Of a stretch of DNA of 64,000 nucleotides, positions 49,541-57,967 are shown piece after piece. The notes under the pieces are model-generated. The model was given only the letters and a program-made list of their open reading frames with translations, was not told the origin of the DNA and made no database searches. The translations under genes and the position numbers were made by a program. How positions within the stretch are numbered: the first letter of the stretch is position 1; every line of letters begins with the position of its first letter. Origin of the DNA: Patescibacteria group bacterium (GTDB taxonomy: Bacteria; Patescibacteria; UBA1384; XYA2-FULL-43-10; 1-14-0-10-43-13); assembly GCA_023484645.1 (NCBI GenBank), contig JAMCZZ010000028.1, forward strand, positions 1 to 64,000. Reading direction: 5' to 3'.

Positions 49541-49999
49541 TTATTTCTTTTTTGGCTTTATTACAACCCGCCTGTCCCTATGATCGCCAGTGCTTCCACT
49601 TTCAACATCCGCCATATTTGAGACTAATGTGTGCACTATCCGACGTTCAAATGCGTTCATTGGAGGGAGCTCTATTTCAATTCCCTCTGAGATGACCTTT
49701 AGGGCAGATTCTTTGGCCATTTTCTCAATAGAAAAGTTTTTCTTATCACGATAACCGTTTATATCCACGATTAAGATGTTGCCAGTCTCATTTATTATTT
49801 GGCCCAAGAGCAGCCGAATAATATGTTGAAGCGACTCCAAGCCTTCGCCCCCTCGGCCAATTAAAATAGCCGGGTCATCGATTTGAAAATTTAGAAAAAG
49901 CACATTGTTTCTCTGCACAGCTATTACATCTGATGAAAAACCAAGTAAATCTACCACTTCCTTTGATTTCTTTTTTATTTTTTCAATATGTTCATGCAT
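49541..49999 (-). CDS. khpB: KhpB/Jag-type RNA-binding protein (152 aa)
   Basis: KH domain GxxG in ILIGRGGEGLESLQHIIRLL and an R3H domain in PPMNAFERRIVHTLVSNMADVESGSTGDHRDRRVVI. Lacks the Jag_N domain of longer homologues. RNA-binding, often tied to cell elongation. Fits the usual position after yidC in the origin block, with a 126-bp repeat-bearing gap. Confidence 0.92.
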   Translation of the reverse strand: MHEHIEKIKKKSKEVVDLLGFSSDVIAVQRNNVLFLNFQIDDPAILIGRGGEGLESLQHIIRLLLGQIINETGNILIVDINGYRDKKNFSIEKMAKESALKVISEGIEIELPPMNAFERRIVHTLVSNMADVESGSTGDHRDRRVVIKPKKK

Positions 50000-50014
50000 A
50001 ATATCCTTTCAAGG

Positions 50015-50125
50015 TAATTCCAACACAGATCTATCATTCAGATTTTCACAGATGCTCCTCTCCTTTTGAAGGAAAGGTTAGACGAGGTTATTATCTGTGC
50101 CTATCGGTGTAAAAAATCAGTGTTG
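50015..50125. repeat. AACACAGAT..ATCAGTGTT intergenic palindrome
   Basis: AACACAGATC..CACAGATGC and TTATCTGTGCC..AAAAATCAGTGTTG, with an inner CTCCTCTCC..GAAGGAAAGG region. Matches the layout of 9771-9870. Confidence 0.5.
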
Positions 50126-51007
50126 TTATTTTTTCCTAATCGTTATCTCTACCCCGCTCTTTTTCTCTTGCTTATCGAGGCGCTTTTCCATCATTCTTGA
50201 GAGATAATCTTTCTTCTTTGGAGCTTCAATCCCTTTTTCTATCTCATCAACTGCTTCTTTAGCTTCTTCGATAGACGCCTCAACAAATTTTTCTTTTCTA
50301 ATATGTTTGTTCACATACAACTGCTGAATAATACCGAATAATGTTGTAACAATCCAGTAGATACTTAGGGCAGAAGGCAGTGATCTTGCAAAAAATACTG
50401 TTATCAAAGGGAAGAAATAGACCATCTGCTTATTCGCCATCTGCATTGGATCAAAATCCCCGCTTTTAATATCTACCTTTGATTGCGTCGCGACTTTCGG
50501 CTGCATCAAATATGAAAGAATAAACTGAGTTACACCCGCAAGAATCGGCAATATCCAAAGATCCGGCTTTGCTAGATTGAACCCAAGAAAGAAGGCGTTA
50601 ATTTTTTCAGGATGGGGGACAAAGCTGTAGAGAAGTGAGAAGTTGGACTGATCAACGCCTGCTCTGAATACTTGATAAAGTACGATTATTATTGGCATTT
50701 GAATTAAAAGCGGCAGACAGGAACCAAAAGGAGACACACCCTCTTTCTTATAAAGTGCCATCAAAGCTTTACCTTGCTCTTGTTGGTCTTTAATTTCTTT
50801 TCTCAAACGATTAATTTCCGGCTGTATCGCCTGCATTTTAACTTGCGCTCTAGCCGCTTTTATAGAGTTTGACCACAAGAGAAGACGAATTATTACAGTT
50901 AGAATAATAATCGCCCATCCAATCGAATGGCCCGGCACAAGCCACGCCAAAAAGATCAATAAATTATATAAGGGGTTGTATAAGACTATCTTAAAGAAGT
51001 TGATCAT
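50126..51007 (-). CDS. yidC: Membrane protein insertase YidC/Oxa1 (293 aa)
   Basis: Five TM-type topology without the large P1 periplasmic domain. The start MINFFKIVLYNPLYNLLIFLAWLVP, the conserved Arg region KAARAQVKMQAIQPEINRLR, SPFGSCLPLLIQMPIIIVLYQVF and the final SALSIYWIVTTLFGIIQQL are family-typical. Ends in a charged tail. Part of the rpmH-rnpA-yidD-yidC-khpB cluster. Confidence 0.96.
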   Translation of the reverse strand: MINFFKIVLYNPLYNLLIFLAWLVPGHSIGWAIIILTVIIRLLLWSNSIKAARAQVKMQAIQPEINRLRKEIKDQQEQGKALMALYKKEGVSPFGSCLPLLIQMPIIIVLYQVFRAGVDQSNFSLLYSFVPHPEKINAFFLGFNLAKPDLWILPILAGVTQFILSYLMQPKVATQSKVDIKSGDFDPMQMANKQMVYFFPLITVFFARSLPSALSIYWIVTTLFGIIQQLYVNKHIRKEKFVEASIEEAKEAVDEIEKGIEAPKKKDYLSRMMEKRLDKQEKKSGVEITIRKK

Positions 51008-51009
51008 TT

Positions 51010-51235
51010 TTAAATCCTAAATCCAAATTTCTAATTTCTAATTGCTCTAATCAAACACTAATTCGTTAAGCACCAAATTCAAAATCATAAGTTCCAAATA
51101 AATATCAATTTTCAAAATAATAAATCCAAAAGGTTTTTAACATTTAGAGTTTTAATGTTTGAATTTATTTGTGATTTGTTATTTTGTGCTTGTAATTTTT
51201 GCATTAGAATTTGTTTGGATTAATTAGTCATTTTC
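51010..51235. repeat. AT-rich palindromes between yidC and yidD
   Basis: AAATTCAAAATCATAAGTTCCAAATAAAT..CAAAATAATAAATCC is answered by GAATTTATTTGTGATTTGTTATTTTG and similar. Family B, as at 42640-42775 and 55241-55365. No gene. Confidence 0.55.
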
Positions 51236-51245
51236 CTTGATCTGC

Positions 51246-51476
51246 TTACGGCAGATCAAGGCCTCCCTTACTCCATGGATTGCAGCGAGCCACTCTCCAC
51301 ATTCCCTTAGCGCCCCCCTTAACAACCCCGTGTTTCTCAATCGACTGCTTACAATACTCTGAACAACTTGGGGTATATTTGCAATACCCTCCAGGAAATT
51401 TTGCTCTAAACCAACCAGTATCAGGAGACAACGTCTGCTGATAAACCTTTATTAAAAAAATAAAAACCTTTTTCAT
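51246..51476 (-). CDS. yidD: YidD membrane-insertion efficiency factor (76 aa)
   Basis: Small amphipathic protein helping YidC-dependent insertion: VFIFLIKVYQQTLSPD, then GGYCKYTPSCSEYCKQSIEKHGVVKGGAKGMWRVARCNPWSKGG in order, with the conserved cysteines. Directly follows rnpA, 5 bp apart. Confidence 0.96.
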   Translation of the reverse strand: MKKVFIFLIKVYQQTLSPDTGWFRAKFPGGYCKYTPSCSEYCKQSIEKHGVVKGGAKGMWRVARCNPWSKGGLDLP

Positions 51477-51481
51477 TATGA

Positions 51482-51844
51482 TTAATTCAGAAGCCCCAAT
51501 CTTTTTATCCCTTCTCTGAACTGCTTTTTAATCTCATCTTGTTCATAAGGGAAAGGGAAATCTTTGTGAACAACAGTTACTATATCATATCCAGTTTTGA
51601 GCTCAGAAATCAAGTCTGAAGCGACTTGCCGAAGTTGTCTTTTTAGAGCATTGCGCCTAGTCGCCCGCTTATCTATTTTATTACTAATAATAAAACCAAA
51701 CCTAATGCGAGTCTCGCCATCACTGGCCAGCCTCGGATTTTTAAATGCTCTAAAAGTTAAATTCAGGAGCCTTATCGGTCTAGAATTTTTAAATACTTTT
51801 TGAAAATCTGTACTTTTTTGTAATCTATATTTTGTCGGCAGCAT
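51482..51844 (-). CDS. rnpA: Ribonuclease P protein component (120 aa)
   Basis: MLPTKYRLQKSTDFQKVFK, then RIRFGFIISNKIDKRATRRNALKRQLRQ, the RNR-type basic motif that contacts the RNA, and a final IVTVVHKDF. Lies downstream of rpmH as in most bacteria. The RNA partner rnpB is not seen in this window. Confidence 0.95.
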   Translation of the reverse strand: MLPTKYRLQKSTDFQKVFKNSRPIRLLNLTFRAFKNPRLASDGETRIRFGFIISNKIDKRATRRNALKRQLRQVASDLISELKTGYDIVTVVHKDFPFPYEQDEIKKQFREGIKRLGLLN

Positions 51845-51914
51845 AATATGATAAATTAATTAACAAAAAATGAGCTTGTGAGCTCATTATCGCACAAAAA
51901 ACAATTCTCTGCAC

Positions 51915-52049
51915 TTAAGCCGATAAAACTTTTCTACCTTTGGCGCGTCTTCGTTTTAAAACGTTTCTTCCCGCCAAAGAAGCCATACGAGCCATAAAGC
52001 CATGTACTCTCGCTCTATGTCTTTTATTTCCTTGGAATGTTCTTTTCAT
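51915..52049 (-). CDS. rpmH: 50S ribosomal protein L34 (44 aa)
   Basis: A short gene: [22 protein letters not shown].. then [19 protein letters not shown]. The KRTFQ..RxRxHGFxxRM signature is unmistakable. Stop at 51915-51917, start ATG at 52049. First gene of the rpmH-rnpA-yidD-yidC-khpB block, divergent from dnaA. Confidence 0.97.
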   Translation of the reverse strand: MKRTFQGNKRHRARVHGFMARMASLAGRNVLKRRRAKGRKVLSA

Positions 52050-52124
52050 AACATAAGGATATTAACACAAAATTGGAGCCAAGGCAAGAGTAGCTTTTCA
52101 TAACTAATCACTCACTTTTCCTTT

Positions 52125-52212
52125 GTCATCCTCGGGACCAGCGGTGTAGCTTGGGAGTGGTGCCCGGGGATCCATATAATAGTTTCTGGATTCCCGCCTG
52201 CGCGGGAATGAC
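52125..52212. repeat. GTCATcC..GGGAATGAC intergenic repeat
   Basis: GTCATCCTCGGG.. ends with the hairpin TTCCCGCCTGCGCGGGAA and ATGAC, so the whole 88-bp piece is an inverted repeat. It resembles the GTCATCCTGAG family of dnaX and 22361-22408, with a diverged interior. Lies between rpmH and dnaA. Confidence 0.55.
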
Positions 52213-52272
52213 AACTAAGACGGAACATCCTTAATCCTTAACACTAATTCCCATGCCCCGTACAACGCTGTA

Positions 52273-52303
52273 TTGACTTGCCTTGTGGATAACTTGGTAT
52301 ATT
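52273..52303 (+). promoter_or_regulatory. dnaA promoter with internal DnaA box
   Basis: TTGACT (52273-52278) and TATATT (52298-52303) with a 19-bp spacer (GGTATA at 17 bp is an alternative). The spacer contains TGTGGATAA (52284-52292), a perfect DnaA box, which suggests DnaA autorepression. Confidence 0.6.
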
Positions 52304-52336
52304 TCAATTACAATAAATGGGAAGGGAGATACACCC

Positions 52337-53725
52337 ATGGATTCCACAGAAATTTGGCGAAATGCTTTAGGTGAATTGCAAGTTACTTTATCTAGAGCAA
52401 ACTTCGAAACATGGTTTAAAAACACTTTTATTATTGATTACAATAAGAACATTTTCACAATCGGAGTGCCGACTTTTTTTGTTGAAGATTGGCTTAAGAA
52501 AAAATATTTAAAAGACATACTTAAGGCGCTACAAAACCAAGTTGAGGAGCCAATCCAGCTCATCAAATTTAAGATAGCTGCGCCCTCTCCTAATCAAGTA
52601 ATTCAGTTTGAAAAAAACAAGATTGTCCACACCCCTGTGGATAAACCTTCCTTTAAGGCCCCTTCTGTTGAACCGCGTTCTTTGCCCAACAACACAACAT
52701 TAAATAACTCTTATAAATTTGAAAATTTTGTGGTCGGTACATCCAACCAATTGGCTCATGCGGCAGCACGCTCTGTGGCAAAAAGTCCAGGCAAAACGTA
52801 CAACCCGCTTTATATTTATGGAGACTCTGGACTTGGTAAAACTCATTTGATGCAAGCAATTGGTAATGAATTCTTATCCCAAAACCCTGATAAATGTGTG
52901 CTCTATGTTTCAACAGAAACATTCATTAATGATTTTATCTCAGCGGTTAGTTCCGGCTCCGGGAAAGCCAAAGACTTTAAAAATAGATATAGGAATGTGG
53001 ATTTATTATTAATTGATGATATTCAATTTCTTTCCCGCAAAGAAGGAACTCAGGAGGAATTTTTCCACACTTTTAACCACCTCCATCAAAACAATAAGCA
53101 AGTTGTATTAACCTCTGATTGTTTTCCTAAAGCTATTAAAGGATTAGAGATTCGCCTTCAGACCCGTTTTGAGGGCGGCATGGTGGCCGACATTAGCCAG
53201 CCAGACATTGAAACCAGAGAAGCGATTCTTTCACAAAAAGCAAAAACTTATAATATCCCAATCGATCAAGAAATTATTAGTTACATCGCAGAAAATGTCA
53301 AATCTTCAATAAGAGAACTAGAGGGAGCTCTCACAAAAGTTATTGCGACTTGCGAACTAACAAACAGTTCCTTAACTCTAGAGAAAACATCGGAAATACT
53401 CGGCAATATTATCACTAAGAAAAATCAAGTAATCACCCCTGAGTTAATTATTAGAGAAGTTCATAAACATTATCAGATTCCAATTGAGGATATACTCGGC
53501 AAAAAACGTACTAAAGAAATTGTTGTTCCTCGTCAAATTACAATGTATCTTCTGCGGCATGAAGCCAATTTGTCTTATCCTGAAATTGGCAGGGAAATGG
53601 GAGGAAAAGATCATTCTACAATTATGCATGGGTGCAGCAAGATTGAAGCTGATGTATCAAAAAACCAAAGAGTAAAAGAGGACCTCTCTGTAATTAAAGA
53701 AAAGATTTTTTCTATTGTGAAATGA
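52337..53725 (+). CDS. dnaA: Chromosomal replication initiator DnaA (462 aa)
   Basis: Domain I starts WRNALGELQVTLSRANFETWF. The AAA+ core has Walker A YGDSGLGKTHLMQA, Walker B LLLIDDIQFL and LTSDCFPKAIKGLEIRLQTRFEGG. Domain IV has the DNA-binding signature RQITMYLLRHEANLSYPEIGREMGGKDHSTIMHGC in order. The start at 52337 (MDSTEIWRNAL) follows a GGGAG ribosome site; the 18 earlier codons overlap the promoter and are rejected. A second DnaA box (TGTGGATAA) lies within the coding region near 52638. Confidence 0.98.
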   Translation: MDSTEIWRNALGELQVTLSRANFETWFKNTFIIDYNKNIFTIGVPTFFVEDWLKKKYLKDILKALQNQVEEPIQLIKFKIAAPSPNQVIQFEKNKIVHTPVDKPSFKAPSVEPRSLPNNTTLNNSYKFENFVVGTSNQLAHAAARSVAKSPGKTYNPLYIYGDSGLGKTHLMQAIGNEFLSQNPDKCVLYVSTETFINDFISAVSSGSGKAKDFKNRYRNVDLLLIDDIQFLSRKEGTQEEFFHTFNHLHQNNKQVVLTSDCFPKAIKGLEIRLQTRFEGGMVADISQPDIETREAILSQKAKTYNIPIDQEIISYIAENVKSSIRELEGALTKVIATCELTNSSLTLEKTSEILGNIITKKNQVITPELIIREVHKHYQIPIEDILGKKRTKEIVVPRQITMYLLRHEANLSYPEIGREMGGKDHSTIMHGCSKIEADVSKNQRVKEDLSVIKEKIFSIVK

Positions 53726-54120
53726 TTTGGTTATCCACTCTGTGTGTTATAAAAATAAAAGGATATTAATACAGTAACAGTAATAATAAGGGGTGTGGAA
53801 ACTGTTTATAAGTCAAAAAAGTAGCTCTGATAAATAGAAAAAATATTACAGAAATTGTGGATTAAATAGTGGATTCTTGTGGGAAAAACTGTTGATTAAA
53901 GGGTTTGGTTGGGGATATCTCGGGGATTTTCGGATAAATAATGGGCAGAAAAGACTAAAAAACACTTTATCTGTAGATAAAAAGAGCGGTTATTCACAAT
54001 GAAATTAAGTATTTGAAAAAATACTAATGTAGGATAGTGGAATTAACAAAGCCTAGTCGGCTAGTTATCAACAATAGAGTCGGAAAAATGTGGATATATA
54101 GTTAAAAGAAAGGAAAAACA
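53726..54120. other. oriC: oriC region with DnaA-box cluster
   Basis: 395 bp between dnaA and dnaN without a gene. DnaA-box-like 9-mers: TTATCCACT 53731, TGTGGATTA 53856, TGTTGATTA near 53890, TGTAGATAA 53972, TTATTCACA 53990, TTATCAACA 54065 and TGTGGATAT 54089; most differ from TTATCCACA by one base. AT-rich stretches between 53840 and 53940 could serve as unwinding element. Gene order rpmH-dnaA-dnaN-recF is canonical. Confidence 0.75.
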
Positions 54121-55224
54121 ATGAAGTTTACAACTGTTCAATCAAATTTTGCTAAAGCTTTAAATCAAGTCTCAAGAATCGTAAGTTCAAGAACTACTTT
54201 GCCGGTTTTAAGTAATATTTTAATCTCGGCTGAAAAAGGAAAAATTACTCTTTCGGCTACTGATTTGGAAATTGCTATCACAACGCGCTCAATAGGGAAG
54301 ATAGAAGAGGACGGCAAGCTCACAATTCCAGCGCGGCTCTTAACAGAATTTATTATTAACAATAATGATGAGTCGATTGAGTTTACTACCAAAGGGACCT
54401 CTTTGAGCTTAAAATCAAAGCATTATAAAGCCAATATTAATGGCATCTCTGCAGAGGAATTCCCCACAATTCCGCTGCTTCCTAAGGACTTATTTTGTTC
54501 GATAAAAAAAGAAGAATTCTTAGATGCCATCAAAAAAGTGGCGATCGCTACGGCTAATGACGAGACGAGGCCTGTTTTGGCTGGGGTTTATTTTAACTTT
54601 GACGGCAAAACTCTGACTTTAGCCGCAACTGATTCTTATCGATTATCTGAAAAAAAGCTTAAATTGGATGAAAGTTTGCCGGAGAAAAAATTCATTGTTC
54701 CCTCTAGAACGATGTCAGAAGTTCTTCGAATTTCCAGCGGTGATGAAGCGGGCACTATTGCAATTTCATCGACTGAAAACCAAATTTTATTTAAGATAGG
54801 CGAGACACAGGTTATCTCCCGCCTAATCGAGGGCGCTTTTCCTAATTATGCCCAAATCATCCCTGCTAATTCAAAAATTAAAGCTACTGTTGGGTACTCT
54901 GAGATGTTGTCGGCAGTAAAAATGTCCGCTTTATTTGCAAAAAATTCTGCCAACAACATTAGGATTAAAGCCGGCAAAAAAACTCTATCAATATCGTCGA
55001 TGGCCAATGAAACAGGTGATACCGTTTCCGAAGTAGAAGCAGAGGTGAGCGGAGGAGAGATTGAGATTGCCTACAACGTACGGTACGTGTTGGATGTGCT
55101 GCAGGTTATTCAGTCGGATAAAGTTATTTTAGAGTTCAATGATGATGCTTCGGCTGGCTTGATAAAGTCCAACAAAGACAAAGATTTTATTTACATCGTC
55201 ATGCCGCTCAAAATAGACAACTAA
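54121..55224 (+). CDS. dnaN: DNA polymerase III beta subunit, sliding clamp (367 aa)
   Basis: Three clamp domains are present: MKFTTVQSNFAKALNQVSRIVSSRTTLPVLSNILI, then ARLLTEFIINN, VLAGVYFNFDGKTLTLAATDSYRLSEKKL and the C-terminal ILEFNDDASAGLIKSNKDKDFIYIVMPLKI, each family-typical. Length is standard. Good AAGAAAGGAAAAAC ribosome site. Between oriC and recF. Confidence 0.97.
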   Translation: MKFTTVQSNFAKALNQVSRIVSSRTTLPVLSNILISAEKGKITLSATDLEIAITTRSIGKIEEDGKLTIPARLLTEFIINNNDESIEFTTKGTSLSLKSKHYKANINGISAEEFPTIPLLPKDLFCSIKKEEFLDAIKKVAIATANDETRPVLAGVYFNFDGKTLTLAATDSYRLSEKKLKLDESLPEKKFIVPSRTMSEVLRISSGDEAGTIAISSTENQILFKIGETQVISRLIEGAFPNYAQIIPANSKIKATVGYSEMLSAVKMSALFAKNSANNIRIKAGKKTLSISSMANETGDTVSEVEAEVSGGEIEIAYNVRYVLDVLQVIQSDKVILEFNDDASAGLIKSNKDKDFIYIVMPLKIDN

Positions 55225-55240
55225 ATTTCTAATCAATTTG

Positions 55241-55365
55241 AAGAAGCACTAAATTCAAAATCGCAAGTTCCAAATAAATTACAAATCATAAATATTTAAA
55301 TTTAAAACTTTGAATTTTGAGCTTGGAGTTTATTTGATTTTTGTAATTTTGGGTTTGTAATTTTA
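55241..55365. repeat. AT-rich palindrome between dnaN and recF
   Basis: AAATTCAAAATCGCAAGTTCC..AAATTACAAATC on the left, GAATTTTGAGCTTGGAG..TTTTTGTAATTTTG on the right, with a TTTAAATTTAAAA centre. Family B, as at 42640 and 51010. Confidence 0.55.
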
Positions 55366-55370
55366 GCATC

Positions 55371-56447
55371 ATGTTCAATCATCTTTGTTTAGAAAATTTT
55401 CGCAACCATAAGAAATTCGAAATTGATCTTGATCAGATCACTGTTCTAGTGGGGCTAAACGGTGCTGGCAAAAGCAATATCTTAGAAGCGATGACGATGC
55501 TTTCGTTTTGCCGTTCTTTTCGCGAAGATGATAAGAAAAATTTGATTAATTTTGATTCTGATTACGCCCGCATTGTTGGCGACGATCTTGAAATATTTTT
55601 ATCCAAAACTCCCCGTCTTTTTATGCAGGCGAAGGAAAAAGGAATAAATAGAAAGCTTTCTGATTTTATTGGATGCCTGCCGACGGTTGTTTTTTCGTCG
55701 GAAACTATTTCAATCATAACAGGTTCTCCTTCGGACAGGCGCCGGTTTTTAGACGTGATGATCAGCCAGATAAACAGTGAATATTTGAGGACTTTAATTG
55801 ACTATAAGAAGGTTAAGCAGCAAAGAAATAATTTGTTGCAGAGAATATTCCAGAGACAAAGCGGAGAGAATGAACTGGATTTTTGGGATAAAGAGCTGGT
55901 CAAGCTAGGCGGCGTAATTGTCGAGGAAAGAAAGAAGGTTATTAATTATATTAACGACTTTCTTTCAAACCTTTATCAGACAATTTCTGGAGATGCCGGC
56001 GCTAATCTTAGGATCGCCTATATTAAAAATTTTGAAGCAGATGATTTAGAAGAAGCCTTGCATCGATTTAGGCGTCGGGAAATTGCCTCCGGAAAGACTA
56101 TTTTTGGTCCGCATAGAGATGATATAATATTTGAGCTTAACGGCCGCAATATGGCAAACTTTGCCTCGAGGGGGGAGATTCGATCTGCTGTTTTGGCCTT
56201 GAAGATTGCTGAGCTTAAATATATAGAGAATATAAAAGAAGAGAGCTTGGAAATAAACAATAGTTTAGTAAAACCGATACTTCTTTTAGACGATATTTTT
56301 TCTGAATTTGATCCTGAGAGACGAGCTCATTTGGGAGAGCTTGTGTCTCAGTATCAATCATTGATTACCTCAACCGAAGAATCTCACTTATCGCCTGAAT
56401 TGTTAAAAAAAGCTAAGATAATAGAAATCACTAAATCAGATGGATAA
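55371..56447 (+). CDS. recF: DNA repair protein RecF (358 aa)
   Basis: SMC-like ATPase of the RecFOR pathway. Walker A VLVGLNGAGKSNILEAM, signature region FASRGEIRSAVLALKIAELK and Walker B PILLLDDIFSEFDPERRAHL. DNA binding at gaps is known for the family. Retained here in the canonical dnaA-dnaN-recF order. The next gene overlaps its end by 8 bp. Confidence 0.95.
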   Translation: MFNHLCLENFRNHKKFEIDLDQITVLVGLNGAGKSNILEAMTMLSFCRSFREDDKKNLINFDSDYARIVGDDLEIFLSKTPRLFMQAKEKGINRKLSDFIGCLPTVVFSSETISIITGSPSDRRRFLDVMISQINSEYLRTLIDYKKVKQQRNNLLQRIFQRQSGENELDFWDKELVKLGGVIVEERKKVINYINDFLSNLYQTISGDAGANLRIAYIKNFEADDLEEALHRFRRREIASGKTIFGPHRDDIIFELNGRNMANFASRGEIRSAVLALKIAELKYIENIKEESLEINNSLVKPILLLDDIFSEFDPERRAHLGELVSQYQSLITSTEESHLSPELLKKAKIIEITKSDG

Positions 56448-56712
56448 ATTGGATAAAATATTAAGGGAAAGCTTGGCCAAAAGGGGCTTTGCTGGGACCG
56501 CAGAAAGCGCCCAGATTTGCTTTTATGCCGAGAAATGGGAAAAGATGCGTCTTACCCCAATTTCTTTCTCTAGGGGTGTTCTAAAGGTTTCTGTGATGTC
56601 TTCTTCGGAGGCTTCAGAACTCCAAATGCAGTCGGAAGAACTGATTGATTTTCTGAACAAAAAAATAGGCCGGAAGATCGTACGATATTTAAGGATAGTG
56701 AACTCGAACTAA
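56440..56712 (+). CDS. DUF721 / DciA-like protein (90 aa)
   Basis: Short basic protein with a YAEKWEKMRLTPISFSRGVLKVSVMSSSEASELQMQSEELIDFLNKKIG core in order, the DUF721 pattern. DciA is the ancestral loader of DnaB in many bacteria lacking DnaC, which fits the dnaB gene here, but I infer this from the family and position. Overlaps recF by 8 bp, so translation is coupled. Confidence 0.8.
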   Translation: MDKLDKILRESLAKRGFAGTAESAQICFYAEKWEKMRLTPISFSRGVLKVSVMSSSEASELQMQSEELIDFLNKKIGRKIVRYLRIVNSN

Positions 56713-56890
56713 GAATACAGAATACAACAGTCAGACAGAATTCAGTATTTTTGTAGTTCAAGCTTCAGCTTGCCTAGCAGCCTAAAGGCTGATCTACGGG
56801 GTTCTCGTAGCGCAAGCTTTAGCTTGTTAATAACACGCTAATCCGCCAGCTGGCGGAGTGGTCTACAAGGAGGGCAAGGCGAGTTGCCTT
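56713..56890. repeat. Hairpin-rich intergenic repeat cluster
   Basis: Contains AGAATACAGAATACAACAG (as in the gltX and HydE repeats), CAAGCTTCAGCTTG, GCAGCCTAAAGGCTG, CAAGCTTTAGCTTG and the CCGCC/GGCGG palindrome at 56842-56857. A mosaic of small hairpins with no gene. Confidence 0.5.
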
Positions 56891-56898
56891 ACCCTACA

Positions 56899-56927
56899 TT
56901 GACATTTACGAATAATTAGTGTATAAT
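56899..56927 (+). promoter_or_regulatory. Consensus promoter of the secreted 294-aa gene
   Basis: Perfect TTGACA (56899-56904), 17-bp spacer, perfect TATAAT (56922-56927). The leader after it holds GTTGT/ACAAC and AGGCC/GGCCT hairpins. Confidence 0.8.
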
Positions 56928-57035
56928 ATCGTCATGTTTAGGGTTAGTTGTACGTTTACAACCTGAGGTTAGGCCGAAAAGGCCTTATATAAGATCAAGA
57001 CTACCATATTCGATTGATGAATGGAGGAGATGGAA

Positions 57036-57920
57036 ATGAAAGCTATACTGTTTGTAATCGTTGTTGTTTTGTCGCTTTCTCAGCCATGCTTGGCTGAGAC
57101 TAAGATTAACTCTCACGGCCTTCAGAAGGCTGCCCTCGAGGTGATCGGAAATGCCTCAACTAACCCTCGTTCCTGCGGAAACCCGCAGAAAGCGGAGATT
57201 TACCGAAACACCGATCTCCTAGCCGATTTCTGGATAGTCGGTGGTGGCCGGATCATTGTTAGGGCGAAGGCCTCTGGCAACGGAAACACGATTGGAGGCA
57301 AAAATGCCTATGAGTGGGCTGAGAATATTGCTTCTTTTGTCCGTACTCGGCTTGCCATTGAGGGTCCGAAACGGAACCTGGATCCCATATCTACAACTTG
57401 CCAGATTAAGGGGGATCGTGTCCTAACATTGGACGTTCATGCCATCTCTGGCAACGACGTGAGTGAGAGCTTTAGCCGGCATAGCGATAGCTATTCCTAC
57501 CGGCGGTCTGGCGGATCTAGCTCGTCGCACGATAGGGACAGCTCAGAGAAACTGGGAGTGTCGCTATATGTCGGACTGAGTTTAGAGCAATATCAAGGCG
57601 GTACATCATATCGCACGCTCCCGCTCTTAGAATCAAGTGTGGTTCTGGAGGAGAGCCAACTAGTAGGAATGAGCGAGGAGAGCGGAGGCTCTCGCAAATA
57701 TTCCTATACGACGCGCCGAGGCAGCTCGTCTTCCTCTTCCTCCAACCAGGAGGGATATCGCTGGCAGCGGGATCAAAAGCGAGCGGAAGCTCAGATCTTG
57801 AACCCGCAGGCGATGAAGGTTTCAGGTCTTGTGGTCGGTCCCATCTTCGATGGGATCGCTACAGATATCCAGAACCACAAATACCGGTCCAATAGAGACC
57901 GGGAAGAGAGATCCAAATAA
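57036..57920 (+). CDS. Secreted protein of unknown function (294 aa)
   Basis: Signal peptide MKAILFVIVVVLSLSQPCLA (cleavage near AET), then a soluble domain with CGNPQKAEIYRNTDLLADFWIVGGGRIIVRAKASG. Serine- and arginine-rich low-complexity segments follow (SYSYRRSGGSSSSHDRDSS and TRRGSSSSSSSNQEGY), giving a disordered basic stretch. I recognise no family. The start at 57036 is chosen among three in-frame ATG codons because GGAGG lies 8 nt upstream of it. A strong promoter and a perfect GC-rich terminator flank it. Its composition is unlike the AT-rich neighbours. Confidence 0.7.
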   Translation: MKAILFVIVVVLSLSQPCLAETKINSHGLQKAALEVIGNASTNPRSCGNPQKAEIYRNTDLLADFWIVGGGRIIVRAKASGNGNTIGGKNAYEWAENIASFVRTRLAIEGPKRNLDPISTTCQIKGDRVLTLDVHAISGNDVSESFSRHSDSYSYRRSGGSSSSHDRDSSEKLGVSLYVGLSLEQYQGGTSYRTLPLLESSVVLEESQLVGMSEESGGSRKYSYTTRRGSSSSSSSNQEGYRWQRDQKRAEAQILNPQAMKVSGLVVGPIFDGIATDIQNHKYRSNRDREERSK

Positions 57921-57927
57921 GAACCTT

Positions 57928-57964
57928 AGGGCGTCCCGACGGAATGTCGGGACGCCCTCTTTGT
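57928..57964 (+). terminator. Perfect 13-bp GC-rich terminator
   Basis: AGGGCGTCCCGAC (57928-57940) pairs with GTCGGGACGCCCT (57946-57958) around loop GGAAT. GTCCC/GGGAC motif again. Convergent with the giant gene. Confidence 0.85.
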
Positions 57965-57967
57965 GCC

